From contig JAMPIV010021219.1 of NCBI GenBank assembly GCA_024509875.1, forward strand, positions 62,001 through 126,000: a stretch of DNA of 64,000 nt, written 5' to 3'. The notes under the pieces were generated by a model. The model made no database searches. It saw nothing but the letters and a program-made list of their open reading frames with translations, and was not told the DNA's origin. Positions 34,334 through 44,395 of this stretch are shown here, piece after piece. The translations under genes and the position numbers were made by a program. Each line of letters opens with the position of its first letter. Position 1 is the stretch's first letter. Source of the stretch: Oreohelix idahoensis (taxonomy: Eukaryota > Mollusca > Gastropoda > Stylommatophora > Oreohelicidae).

Positions 34334-35105
34334 TTTATAACATTGTTCCATGTAATTATCTAAGAAGGCTTAGTTAGTGATATACGGGCCAAAAGATCAC
34401 TCGGCCACATTTAAATAAATTATTTTCAGGATTGTACTGAGAGATTTACCAGTTGTCTTTAAGATTTGTGTTATTGATATTTTCGCAGCACATCATTGAA
34501 GATGCGAGATTGTGTCCATTGTGGAACTTTGAGTATATCAAGTCCTGTCCTAGATTGGGAGCGGATGATGTCCACATCTTCTTCTATTGAATGTTTTATG
34601 TCAACGAAGATCAACACATGTATTACTTGTTAGTTACTGATGCATTACATAATGTAATAAAATAGTGCGGTATATTAATATATTACACCGCTATTTGCAA
34701 CACATTGTATGATATCATAATAATATATTTGATTTCATATATTGGTATGAGAATAATTTGACTTTTATTATGATGTTGCCAGCATTGTGGTTTGTGTTGG
34801 TGGCACCTTCCTGGGATATATACGCGTATACTTAGATAAATTTTTCTCTAAGGACCTGGGATATGATCTCAGTTTTGCTCCAAGTGTTGAGCTATTTTGT
34901 TAGGTATATCCGCGCATCATACGTGCGTTAGGAGCCTAGATTTTTCCGGCTCCAGGCGTGATGCCATATGATGATGGATGGTATCCGCATGTCTGGTTTT
35001 GTGTGGTGTGCAGATGTGTTCAGTCAAAACAATGTTCATACAAAAATAACAGGGCAATCCACATAGGACGTCAGTAAACTCACGACGTATAAAGTCAATG
35101 ATTCT

Positions 35106-36028
35106 TGTAACAGCCGTTGACGTTTTTCTTCATTATTTATTGTGGACGCCACAGTGACAAAATGGTTACGCGAACATGTAGGCACATCAAACAGTCATTA
35201 TCACAGCAACATTCAATACAGCAATAGACGGTAGACAGCATTACAATGATGAGTCAGATGCATGTTATATTTCAAAGTGCTGTAAATGTAGTCAGGTGAA
35301 AAACTCCATCCTTTTCTATAACAGCCAGGAGATAACCAGATGTATGAGATCAGTTCACTCTCCTTAGTTTGACTTCAGCAAGACAGACACGTCTGCCGAA
35401 GTATAAATAATGTCCTCAAAAATATCCTCTAGATAATAAAGGTTTTCCAAACCTAGTTCATTTAACAAAGTAGCAAGTAATGGTCCTTGGTACATGCATC
35501 AACCGATGCAGTACAATGCAGCGACATGTGAGCTGGGAAAAAACATCTCGTGACGACGACTTTCGAAGACAGGCTATGAATCGAAATCGCTCACGACCCA
35601 AAATCGATAGAGTTAATGAAAAAGTCAATTTACCTTGCTTTCAAGAATACAGAAATATCACGCCTCCCGGCATGTGCAAATACACTAGAGGTATTGTCCC
35701 GGATAAACGAAATATCCATAAGAGGACTACACATCCCTGACAGAACAAAAAATAGCGGAGATCCCCTCTTCAACGAGGCATCTCTTTCGCCATTCCAAAT
35801 CGCTCACTCCACTAGTGGTGGGCGGAAACCGATCGACCAAGAAGCAAGACAAGTCATGCGCAGTCCAGCGCAAAATGACCACAGCTCAAACTTAACTGCA
35901 TTCGATACCAACGCGAGAAGACAAATGCTTACCGAGAAAAGTGACTATAAATTTCAAGCAGTTGTTGCCCTTGCGTTATAAAATAGATATTGAAATAAAA
36001 CGATGTTGCGAGAATTTATCACGCAACA
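35106..36028 (-). mobile_element. Candidate internal minus-oriented LTR
   Basis: On the minus strand it would start TGTTGCGTGATAAATTC right after a purine tract (GGGAGGAGGTGGTGATA). It would end GGCTGTTACA, with AATAAA about 35 bp before the end (CACAATAAATAATG). This fits a 3' LTR of the minus gag-pol. There is no second copy and no target-site duplication to prove it, and a purine tract nearer the minus-strand stop competes. Confidence 0.42.
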
Positions 36029-36796
36029 TATCACCACCTCCTCCCGATTAAAAAAAAAATGTGGAACATATTTTTTTTTTTCAATATCAAAGAGCATGCG
36101 ATAAGCGGCTCAAAACGCACGAATTATGCGCTGATAATTAACTAAATTGCCAAACAATAGGTTAATTATAGAGTGTCTGGTGAGGATATACCTCAACAGA
36201 AAAATAAATATGTCTCAAAAAATATTCACATCGGGGAGGTGTCACCAACACACATCACGTTAGCATGTAAACACAATATACGTATGCAAGTTACTATAAT
36301 CATCATTAAACAGCATACTCTAATATTGTCTTTAAAAATGGATGTACAAATCTGATAGGAAAATTTAAATAGTACATTCTTTGACATGTAATGACATAAG
36401 TACATAGTAAAGTTAAACTACATGACGATCCAGGACATATGCTCTGGTATTCCGAGGGTAAGTACACAATCTAGAACTCGTCATGCTTGATACTAGTAAG
36501 GTAAGTCCTCAGCTCAACAATGACATTCTGAGAAAGTACAAGCAATATAATGCTAATTAATATCTAATATGCTTCATAAGGTACAATACATTATTAATAA
36601 TTGTGGCTGTTTAGTAAACTAACGGCCCTTATATTAACTACTCAGTCCTCCTCTATCATCTTAAAAAACGAACAGAAGAAGATGACAACAAAGCACGATA
36701 GTGTGTACATATAAAGTAAGTACAGATGTGCTAATCTATTGTAGAAATATAGGTGTGTTATGACTCTGTAATATATGGAAATATAGGACAGAAGTA

Positions 36797-38329
36797 TTAG
36801 TTGGAGTCATGTGGGCATCTAGACAAAATGTCAGCCATCACATTATCCGCACCACGGATAGCTCGTACCGTGAAGTGAAAAGGTTGAAGAGCTATAGCAT
36901 ATCGAGTGGATCTCGAACTCTTCAAACTCTTAGTCTGAATAGCTGTAAGAGCTTTCTGATCAGTCTCTAGAATGAAATGTGCGCCCAGGAGGAATCTTTG
37001 TAGTTTTAGAATTGACCAAACCATCGCTAACAACTCACGGTCTAAAACCGAGTAGTTCCTCTCTGCCGCATTTAGTTTTCTAGAAATGTACATAACAGGA
37101 TGCAGAGTATTTGCATATTCTTGCATCAGTGCTGCTCCAATCCCAGTGGATGAAGCATCACTCCGAAGAACAAAAGTCCTATCAAGAGTAGGTAATCTTA
37201 AGATGGGAGGAGAAGAAAATATATTCTTGATTTGGTCTAGTGAAGATTGGCATTCTTCAGACCAACGGACCAGATTAGGCGAACCTTTCTTCAACAATGT
37301 TGATAGAGGTGCCATGATCGAAGATAAATTTGGAATAAATCTCCCATAAAATTGAATTAAACCTAAGAGACTCCTAACTTGTTTCTTCGTTTTAGGAACA
37401 GAGATGTTCAGTATTTTGGAAGTATTGTGGTCTTCTGTCTTCAAGAGACCATGACCAACACGATGACCCAGGAAAGAGATTTCACCAAAACCAACAAAAG
37501 CTTTAGAAGGTTTTGCTGTCAAATTATTCTCACGTAGAGTGGACAGTAAGTCATATAACCCTAAATAGTGATCTTCCCAGGTATCACTGAAGAGACAGAT
37601 GTCATCTAAGTATGCGATGACATCCGAACGATGTGACAGAATTCGACGCATCATGCGAACGAAAGTGGCAGGGGCGTTCATGAGACCAAAAGGCATAACA
37701 TTCCATTGAAATAGACCCCTAGGTGTAGAAAAAGCAGTAAGAGGTTTGGCATGCTCTGCTAAAGGCACTTGCCAATAACCTTTAGACAAGTCAAGTTTAG
37801 TGAAGAATCTAGAATTAGAAAGTCTAATCAGTAGATCTTCTAACAAAGGCATCGGTTCAGCGTCGAACTTTGTGACCTGATTCAATTTGCGATAATCAAC
37901 ACAAATTCGTATGTTCTTATCCTTCTTCCGGACAATAACCATGGAAGAAGAATATGGTGAAGTCGATGGTTCAATTATATTTAATTGAATCATTTCATCC
38001 AATTCCTTTTCCACTTGCGACTGAAAGTGTATAGGAATAGGATACGGCCTAACCCTAATTGGATTATTGTCGGTAAGAATTATGTCATGTTCTATGACAT
38101 CTGTGTGTCCAGGAATGTCAGTGAGAACATCCTGAAATGTTTGTAACATCGACGAGACTTGTCGATGTTCGTCACCAGAAAGATTAGGAGAAACAGAAAC
38201 GTTTTTTCCAAGATTCCGTGGAATGTAATGGAACCACTGGAAGGGGAAGGTTGACATCAGAGAAGGTAGCTTCCTCATCCTGAATGACAGACAGGGATGA
38301 ATAATGACCGTGAGGTGCAGGAGCATCAT
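36797..38329 (-). CDS. pol: RT-RNase H (minus-strand set)
   Basis: 510-residue frame; the true continuation from upstream pol begins near 38205, after a frame break. It contains RICVDYRKLNQVTKFDAEP, KLDLSKGYWQVPL, FGLMNAPATF, the catalytic YLDD (VIAYLDDICLFS), and RNase H motifs SDASSTGIGAALMQ, LDRELLAMVWSIL and ADNVMADILSRC. All catalytic residues are present. By eye it is about 90% identical in protein to the plus-strand copy, so it is a related but distinct lineage rather than a fresh inverted duplicate. The upstream frame break is an A6 run (plus-strand T6 near 38202) where the other copy has five. Confidence 0.94.
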   Translation of the reverse strand: MMLLHLTVIIHPCLSFRMRKLPSLMSTFPFQWFHYIPRNLGKNVSVSPNLSGDEHRQVSSMLQTFQDVLTDIPGHTDVIEHDIILTDNNPIRVRPYPIPIHFQSQVEKELDEMIQLNIIEPSTSPYSSSMVIVRKKDKNIRICVDYRKLNQVTKFDAEPMPLLEDLLIRLSNSRFFTKLDLSKGYWQVPLAEHAKPLTAFSTPRGLFQWNVMPFGLMNAPATFVRMMRRILSHRSDVIAYLDDICLFSDTWEDHYLGLYDLLSTLRENNLTAKPSKAFVGFGEISFLGHRVGHGLLKTEDHNTSKILNISVPKTKKQVRSLLGLIQFYGRFIPNLSSIMAPLSTLLKKGSPNLVRWSEECQSSLDQIKNIFSSPPILRLPTLDRTFVLRSDASSTGIGAALMQEYANTLHPVMYISRKLNAAERNYSVLDRELLAMVWSILKLQRFLLGAHFILETDQKALTAIQTKSLKSSRSTRYAIALQPFHFTVRAIRGADNVMADILSRCPHDSN

Positions 38330-40658
38330 CCGTTGCCTGGAAAATAGGCAGCAAATAGTCCGGACGTTCGTGAAATTCCGAAAGCATGTTTATGTGGAAA
38401 GTTTTATGCTTTCCATCAATATCGACCACATAGTCAACATCGGAAATCCGAGAGACTATTGCATACGGACCTTTCCATGCAATAAGAAGTCTATTTTCCC
38501 TACTGGGGAGTAGGACGAATGCTTTGTCACCTGGACAAAGTTGTCGTAGACATCTATTCTTGTTAGCGAACTGCCTTGCCTTCTCTTTAGCAATTTCTGA
38601 TGAAGCAGTTGCTAGCTTACATGCCTCAATGATCTTTTGTCTAAGAGCAATGACATACTCATATGAGGATTGAGTTTCATCGCTAATATCATCGGCAGTG
38701 ATGAGATCGTGTAATAAAGACATAGGGCCGCGTGGACGCGCGCCAAAGACAAGTTCGAAGGGAGAAAATCCTGTGTGTTCATTAGGGACTTCTCTATAGG
38801 CAAAGAGAGCCGCGGGTAAAACCCTGTCCCAATCTTGAGGATGATCTTCAGTTATCTTACCAAGCAAAGTCTTGAGCGTTCTATTCAGACGCTCAACTAA
38901 CCCATTAGACATAGGGTGGTAGATACTACTGAGAGATCGTTCAATATGTAAGGTAGACATTACCTGTGACATAGTGTCAGATATGAGTTGAGTGCCATGG
39001 TCTGACAATATTTCTCTGGGGAACCCCAAGCGAGAAAATATCAACCAAAGAGCATCTGCGATATCTGTAGTAGATATGCTCTTAAGAGGAATAGCCTCTG
39101 GCCAACGTGTGCACATATCGACACATGTAAGGATAAACTGATGTCCTCTGGCCGACTTGACCTTAAAAGGGCCAATAATATCTATGGCCATTTTCTGAAA
39201 CGGCCGAATAGGAATGTCAGCAGCCTGGATAGGCGCAGCATGTCGTGGTCCTCTAGATTTGACCTCCTGACATACCTTGCATGATCGGCAGTAAATACGA
39301 ATGTCCTTATTGACAAAAGGCCAAAAGAAAGCCGCAAGGACTCTCGACTTCGTACGGGCAAACCCCATATGTCCAGCACATTGCGAGTCATGAGCATGTT
39401 GTAATATTTGGACTCTCATGCTCTTGGGAACAAGAATTTGCGAATGTGCCGACGTAGTCGAATCTTGTACCATACGTACAAGTACGCCGTTTCTCATTGC
39501 AATCCAAGATTTTCTATTTGTATCCTGATTCGGATCACCTTTCTTCGCAAGAACGAAGAATTTTTTTAAAGAAGGATCTTCTTCTTGCAATTTTATGAAA
39601 GAGTCACGAGTGATTACTAAGTGACTATCTTGGCTATCAACTTCATTATCACTATTCAGTGAAGTTTCGGGTGTTTGTAGAGCTTGTGCTCTTGTACCTA
39701 CTGCATTTGTAGCTTGCATGTTATTATCTTCCCAAGCAGCAATCTGCTGTGGGGTACACTCCCTAACTCCGTGAATACGACCAATAATAAGGTCCGCAAT
39801 AGGATTAGGTAAGAGACAAGCATGCACATCTCCAGTAAAGAAAGGAGTGGCAATGCGAATTACAGCAGTAGGATATTTTTCTAGAGTGCCGCCAAATGTG
39901 ACACATTTAATAACCCTTCCTGTAGCACAAGATGGATCTACAAGCGATTGTCTAACACCAATAGTGGTGCATCCGGAATCGAAAAGTAGTGAGACCGGAG
40001 TATCATTAACAAGACCCTTATGTAGGATTAAAGAACCCCTCCCGTCATGCGCAACAGCAGCAGGAAGAGCGGGAAGTGGGTGACCACAACTCAAAGTAGT
40101 TATGGTACCCGGTTCGAATAAAGTACTGCATTGGGGGCATTTGTTTGCTCTCTCAAAGTCAAAAGCAGAACCAGTGACAGCGTCAAAGTTTTTACTATCA
40201 ACAACATGATTACAGGCTCCCTCAGTTTCCTGTTGTACAGCATTAGCCTGCTGATATCTCTTTTTTTTTGTGTTGAGATCTACCCCGACTATTATTACCT
40301 CTGAAGTTATCAAAGTTATTATTATCTCTGCAGTTATTATTGTCTCTATTGTAATTGTTATCCTGGTTCGAATTCCAGTTTCCACGATTACTATCATGTT
40401 CACATTGATGCGAACATCTATTTGTTTGGTTTTGAGGTCTTCGGCAGGAATAACCTCTATTACCATATCCTCTTTTGAAATGCTTATAATTATTAGGGTG
40501 ATAGTAACGAGTACTATCAGGTTGTCTCCAATTCTTCGAAGAAGAATCACCATGAAATTGATTTCCATGATTTTGACAGAAATTACCGCTACTCTTTCTA
40601 TCAAAATTTTGTTGGAATCTACGAGCAAAGTTTTTGCCATACGGAGCTGCCGAAGCAA
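38184..40658 (-). CDS. gag-pol: Protease and integrase polyprotein (minus-strand set)
   Basis: The meaningful part begins near 40258 after a frame change from gag. A Cys-rich motif (CPQCSTLF then TLSCGHPLP) is followed by protease LFDSGCTTIGV and ADLIIGRIHGVREC. The integrase zinc domain follows (HAHDSQCAGHMG, CRSCKVCQ). The integrase core is IDIIGPF, LSDHGTQ and VERLNR, then the GPY/F domain. The frame ends at STESWKK, one base out of phase with the RT frame downstream. The first 130 or so residues shown by this frame are out-of-phase reading of gag and should be ignored. Integrase ahead of RT confirms the unusual order seen in the other set. Confidence 0.93.
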   Translation of the reverse strand: MLRQLRMAKTLLVDSNKILIERVAVISVKIMEINFMVILLRRIGDNLIVLVTITLIIISISKEDMVIEVIPAEDLKTKQIDVRINVNMIVIVETGIRTRITITIETIITAEIIITLITSEVIIVGVDLNTKKKRYQQANAVQQETEGACNHVVDSKNFDAVTGSAFDFERANKCPQCSTLFEPGTITTLSCGHPLPALPAAVAHDGRGSLILHKGLVNDTPVSLLFDSGCTTIGVRQSLVDPSCATGRVIKCVTFGGTLEKYPTAVIRIATPFFTGDVHACLLPNPIADLIIGRIHGVRECTPQQIAAWEDNNMQATNAVGTRAQALQTPETSLNSDNEVDSQDSHLVITRDSFIKLQEEDPSLKKFFVLAKKGDPNQDTNRKSWIAMRNGVLVRMVQDSTTSAHSQILVPKSMRVQILQHAHDSQCAGHMGFARTKSRVLAAFFWPFVNKDIRIYCRSCKVCQEVKSRGPRHAAPIQAADIPIRPFQKMAIDIIGPFKVKSARGHQFILTCVDMCTRWPEAIPLKSISTTDIADALWLIFSRLGFPREILSDHGTQLISDTMSQVMSTLHIERSLSSIYHPMSNGLVERLNRTLKTLLGKITEDHPQDWDRVLPAALFAYREVPNEHTGFSPFELVFGARPRGPMSLLHDLITADDISDETQSSYEYVIALRQKIIEACKLATASSEIAKEKARQFANKNRCLRQLCPGDKAFVLLPSRENRLLIAWKGPYAIVSRISDVDYVVDIDGKHKTFHINMLSEFHERPDYLLPIFQATDDAPAPHGHYSSLSVIQDEEATFSDVNLPLPVVPLHSTESWKKRFCFS

Positions 40659-41083
40659 CTGGTAAACCTTCTTTCACCTTAGAGTTACCCATGGTTATGT
40701 GTGGGTGCGCAGTTACGTATTGGCAACAGAAATCTTCCATTTCTTTTATTGTTTTAGGTTTACGTTCATGAAGGAAAGCAAGGAAAGGCTCATTGACAGA
40801 CGACGTGACTTTGTCTCTAAGTATTAAGTCCATAAGTCCTTCATAAGTTTTTTCCGTCTTAGATAGTTCAACCCATCGTGAGAAAGTAATGCGTATTCTT
40901 GCAATAAACTCGGAGAATTCAACTCCATTTTCAGGTAACATGTTTTTAAATTGTAGACGATAGCCGTCTTCGTTAAGCTGATATTTCTTTAACAAAGCGG
41001 CCCTGACAACCTCATAATTGTTCTTGTCAGGTTCATCCACCATATTTAATATACTTAGAGCTTTACCTGGGAGGGTGCGGTAA
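40243..41083 (-). CDS. gag: Gag, 5'-truncated at the 3' LTR (minus-strand set)
   Basis: Gag core and C-terminal basic region. Read from 41082 the frame is open upstream of the first ATG (41043). It encodes TLPGKALSILNMVDEPDKNN, matching the plus copy's ILRGDALTLLGMVDVPDKNN. Homology therefore continues to the last codons before the LTR boundary at 41083/41084. The coiled-coil N-terminus is missing. The frame ends near 40243 after an A9 run (plus-strand T9 at 40261-40269) with one base too many relative to the pol frame. Asn/Arg/Gly-rich basic stretches lie at 40280-40620. Confidence 0.9.
41066..41083 (+). promoter_or_regulatory. Purine-rich tract abutting the 3' LTR
   Basis: CCTGGGAGGGTGCGGTAA directly precedes the 3' LTR. 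Its GGGAGGGTGCGG core is antisense gag coding sequence yet sits where a polypurine tract is needed. Its role as a primer is inferred. Confidence 0.4.
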
Positions 41084-42420
41084 TGTTACGCACAAATAAT
41101 TACTTTTTTCCAAAGTCTTTGTATGATCGTTTTTCGTATGTATGATCATTATTTGACTGAAATGCATGTTATATATATTTTATGGTCAAAGGGACAGAAC
41201 CCGATATATCGATACTGCTATTTTTTATGAGTTTACCTTCTCTTGTATAGAGACACGTTCGGTCTATAATGTCTTGAACGAAGCGTGACCATATCTCCTT
41301 ATTTGGTAGTATCAGTCAACTGTTGTAGATGTTTGAAACCTTTCTTAACGCTTCTGTTCATGTCCATAAAAGGCGCGACTGTGTAAGACTTTTATCTCGA
41401 ATGTTCTTAGAATCGTCTTATTGTGAACAGCGACTCAGAGATTGTCACTCTGCGCATGTCTCGACTTGGTTGTCGTTTTGTTGTTCCGCCCAGGTCGGGG
41501 AGTTGAGAAATGGACTGATTAGCGAGCGGACGCGACTGCGTCTTGTGATTCTCTGAGGGAAATACATTGTCTTTGTGAGTTAGTTAGCTAACTAGACTAT
41601 TTCCCCGTATTATTCAAGCCTGCCTGGAGGCATATGTTCATGGTTGATTTTCCGAAATAAGGTAATTCCTCTTGTATCGAACTTTAGGCTATCATCTAGA
41701 GGTTCGTCATTTTGTCGCCTTTTTGCTCGCCTGTGTGATTCAAAATGGAGAGGTACTTTGACTAGGATTAAGTCATCGGTATCTTTATACCTGAACTAGT
41801 TATATATATCTATGGGTCGCTCTAGACCAACAAGACTATTGTCTGTGTTCCAGGATTCGTTATATCAGAGATCACGTCCAAGTCAGATGGTTAGACTTAG
41901 GAAGGTTATAAAGGTCGAGCTGACCTGTAATCCATGTATGCTACTCACGTGCAGACAGTAAACGGACGTATTGTATACATCTGATCTGCTAGCATCAGGA
42001 AGGAATAATTATTATTGTCTATGAACATTAAGGATCTGCAGCTGACCACGGTTGCAGAAGTTATATGTATTATTTATCAAGCTTCGCTATGATATTTGTT
42101 TTCCATACAACTATTGAGTATTGACTTCTACATGACTGTCAGTTAACATGAGTTTGAATGCTGCATTCGTTGTACTATGCCGATGATAACATAAGTATCA
42201 TGACTGTTTTTGTGGCGTGCAATAAATGGTATAAACCTAAAGCGAAGTTACCATTTTTATGACTCTACACGTCATGTTGCCTGTGGTGTACCCTGTGAAC
42301 TGTTCTACTGCAACACACACAGCAACAATCTAAACCAGATAAGACACCCACATCTTGCATTGTAATACCTGGTGTCGATAGAGGTGGTAATTTGACGGCA
42401 TCCTAATTCCACCCTTATCA
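41084..42420 (+). mobile_element. 3' LTR of the composite element
   Basis: TGTTACGCAC to CACCCTTATCA, near-identical to 26408-27742. TATAAA lies at 41907-41912. It is followed directly by GTGTG and satellite S2. Confidence 0.94.
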
Positions 42421-42545
42421 GTGTGTTGTGTATACGATGATGTGTGGGTGTGTTGTGTATACGATGATGTGTGGGTGTGTTGTGTATATGATGATGTGTG
42501 GGTGTGTTGTGTATATGATGATGTGTGGGTGTGTTGTGTAAACGA
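42421..42545. repeat. 28-bp satellite S2, right segment
   Basis: About four units of TATACGATGATGTGTGGGTG or TATATGATG variants. This is the right shoulder of the array opened by the 16-kb element. Confidence 0.93.
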
Positions 42546-42617
42546 AGACGAGTAGAAGAATACAGATCTATAAATAAATGCGTTTTAAAACAGTTTTACG
42601 TCCGTAACGGTGAAAGT

Positions 42618-42866
42618 AGCGTCCGAATGGCTAATCGGTTAGAGTGGTTTCCTCTCTCAGTGCACAGTTACCGGGGTCGGGGATTAAAACCTGGTAGCGT
42701 CACGCTTTATCTGCTCAGCTGTATACGGGTACCTGACTCAGCTCTTGAGTTAGTGAAGGCGAAGCCAGTGAGTCAGGAAATTGGTCTTTCCCCCACCTCA
42801 TAAGCTTAACCTAGTACGGTGAACTCATTAACACTTCACTCCCCTCCGTCATTATGGGACACATTA
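42618..42866 (+). mobile_element. tRNA-derived SINE, family A, copy 2
   Basis: tRNA-like head (GGCTAATCGGTTAGAGTGG with an A-box-like start, and a B-box-like GGGGATTAAAACC). Then CAGCTGTATACGGGTACCTG and the tail AACACTTCACTCCCCT. It sits within the first units of the 48-bp satellite, since GTTTTACGTCCGTAACGGTG lies just to its left. Confidence 0.75.
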
Positions 42867-44395
42867 AATTTTAACTGAAGAAGTCTGAGTTCTCGATACA
42901 AAACGTTTTATGTCCGTAACTGTGGAAGTCTGAGTGACTGGAAACAAAAACGTTTTACGTCCGTAACTGTGGAAGCCTGAGTGACGGGAAACACGTTTTA
43001 CGTCCATAACCGTGGAAATATGAGTGACTGGAAACAAAAACATTTTACGTCCGTGACCGTGGAAGTCTGAGGTAACAGGAAACGTAAACGTTTTACGTCC
43101 GTGACTGTGGAAGCCTGAGGTAACTGGAAACACGTTTTACGTCCATAACCGTGGAAATATGAGTGACTGGAAACAAAAACATTTTACGTCCGTGACCGTG
43201 GAAGTCTGAGGTAACTGGAAACGTAAACGTTTGACGTCCGTGACCGTGGAAGTCTGAGGTAACCGGAAACACGTTTTACGTCCATAACCGTGGAAATATG
43301 AGTGACTGGAAACAAAAACATTTTACGTCCGTAACTGTGGAAGTCTGAGGTAACTGGAAACATAAACGTTTTACGTCCGTGACTGTGGAAGCCTGAGGTA
43401 ACTGGAAACATAAACGTTTTACGTCCGTGACCGTGCCCCCCCCCCCCCCCCTACATATCTATCCCATCTACATCTAAAGTCTGAGGTAACTGGAAACATA
43501 AACGTTTTACGTCCGTGACTGTGGAAGTCTGAGGTGACTGGAAACATAAACGTTTTACGCCCGTGACTGTGGAAGCCTGAGGTAACTGGAAACATAAACG
43601 TTTTACGTCCGTGACTGTGGAAGTCTGAGGTGACTGGAAACATAAACGTTTTACGTCCGTGACCGTGGAAGTCTGAGGTAACTGGAAACATAAACGTTTT
43701 ACGTCCGTGACTGTGGAAGTCTGAGGTGACTGGAAACATAAACGTTTTACGTCCGTGACTGTGGAAGTCTGAGGTGACTGGAAACATAAACGTTTTACGT
43801 CCGTGACTGTGGAAGTCTGAGGTGACTGGAAACATAAACGTTTTACGTCCGTAACTGTGGAAGTCTGAGGTGACTGGAAACATAAACGTTTTACGTCCGT
43901 AACTGTGGAAGTCTGAGGTAACTGGAAACAAAAACGTTTTACGTCCGTGACTGTGGAAGTCTGAGATGACTGGAAACAAAAACGTTTTACGTCCGTGACT
44001 GTGGAATTCTGAGGTGACTGAAAACAAAAGCGTTTTACGTCCGTGACTGTGGAAGTCTGAGGTGACTGGAAACAAACACGTTTTACGTCCGTGACTGTGG
44101 AAGTCTGAGGTGACTGGAAACAAAAACGTTTTACGTCCGTGACTGTGGAAGTCTGAGATGACTGGAAACAAAAACGTTTTACGTCCGTGACTGTGGAAGT
44201 CTGAGGTGACTGGAAACAAAAACGTTTTACGTCCGTGACTGTGGAAGTCTGAGGTGACTGGAAACAAAAACGTTTTACGTCCGTGACTGTGGAAGTCTGA
44301 GGTGACTGGAAACAAACAAGTTTTACGTCCGTGACTGGGGAAGTCTGAGTGATTTGAGACAAAACGTGTTACGTTCACAGCTGTAGAGGTCTGAG
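42867..44395. repeat. 48-bp satellite array
   Basis: About 31 units of AAACGTTTTACGTCCGTGAC, TGTGGAAGTCTGAG, GTGACTGGAAACAA. Since 48 is a multiple of three, at least two minus-strand frames stay open for over 300 residues, giving a 16-residue repeat (FHSHGRKTFLFPVTSD) in one of them. Left units alternate AACACGTTTTACGTCC with AACAAAAACATTTTACG forms. A poly(C) insert interrupts the array at 43434-43480. Confidence 0.95.
43434..43480. repeat. Poly(C) interruption in the 48-bp satellite
   Basis: About 18 C followed by about 25 bp of unrelated sequence (TACATATCTATCCCATCTAC) splits one satellite unit. Confidence 0.85.

Larger units (their letters stand above)
34239..36796. other. Middle segment between the two convergent pol genes
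   Basis: 2.56 kb with no recognised gene; open frames at 35480-35981 and 36173-36355 show no known motif. It carries a polypurine-tract-like GAGGGGGAA at 34325-34333 for the plus set. For the minus set there are two candidates on the minus strand: AGAGGAGGAC near 36645-36655 and GGGAGGAGGTGGTGA near 36030-36045. A candidate minus-oriented LTR lies at 35106-36028. Confidence 0.6.
26408..42420 (+). mobile_element. 16-kb composite LTR retrotransposon with convergent gag-pol sets
   Basis: Bounded by direct LTRs of 1335 and 1337 bp and by the 5-bp duplication GTGTG (26403-26407 and 42421-42425). Excision restores satellite S2. The internal region (13.3 kb) holds a plus-strand gag-pol, a 2.56-kb middle segment, and a minus-strand gag-pol of the same family truncated in gag at the 3' LTR. 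Both sets have the domain order protease, integrase, RT, RNase H, seen in Gmr1-like Ty3/gypsy (Metaviridae) elements. No envelope-like gene is seen. LTR near-identity indicates a recent insertion. Whether the composite moved as one RNA or was assembled in place is unresolved. Confidence 0.88.

Noticed and set aside
26408..42420. Envelope gene that would make the element a retrovirus
   Set aside because: No frame with signal peptide and transmembrane pattern after RNase H in either set.
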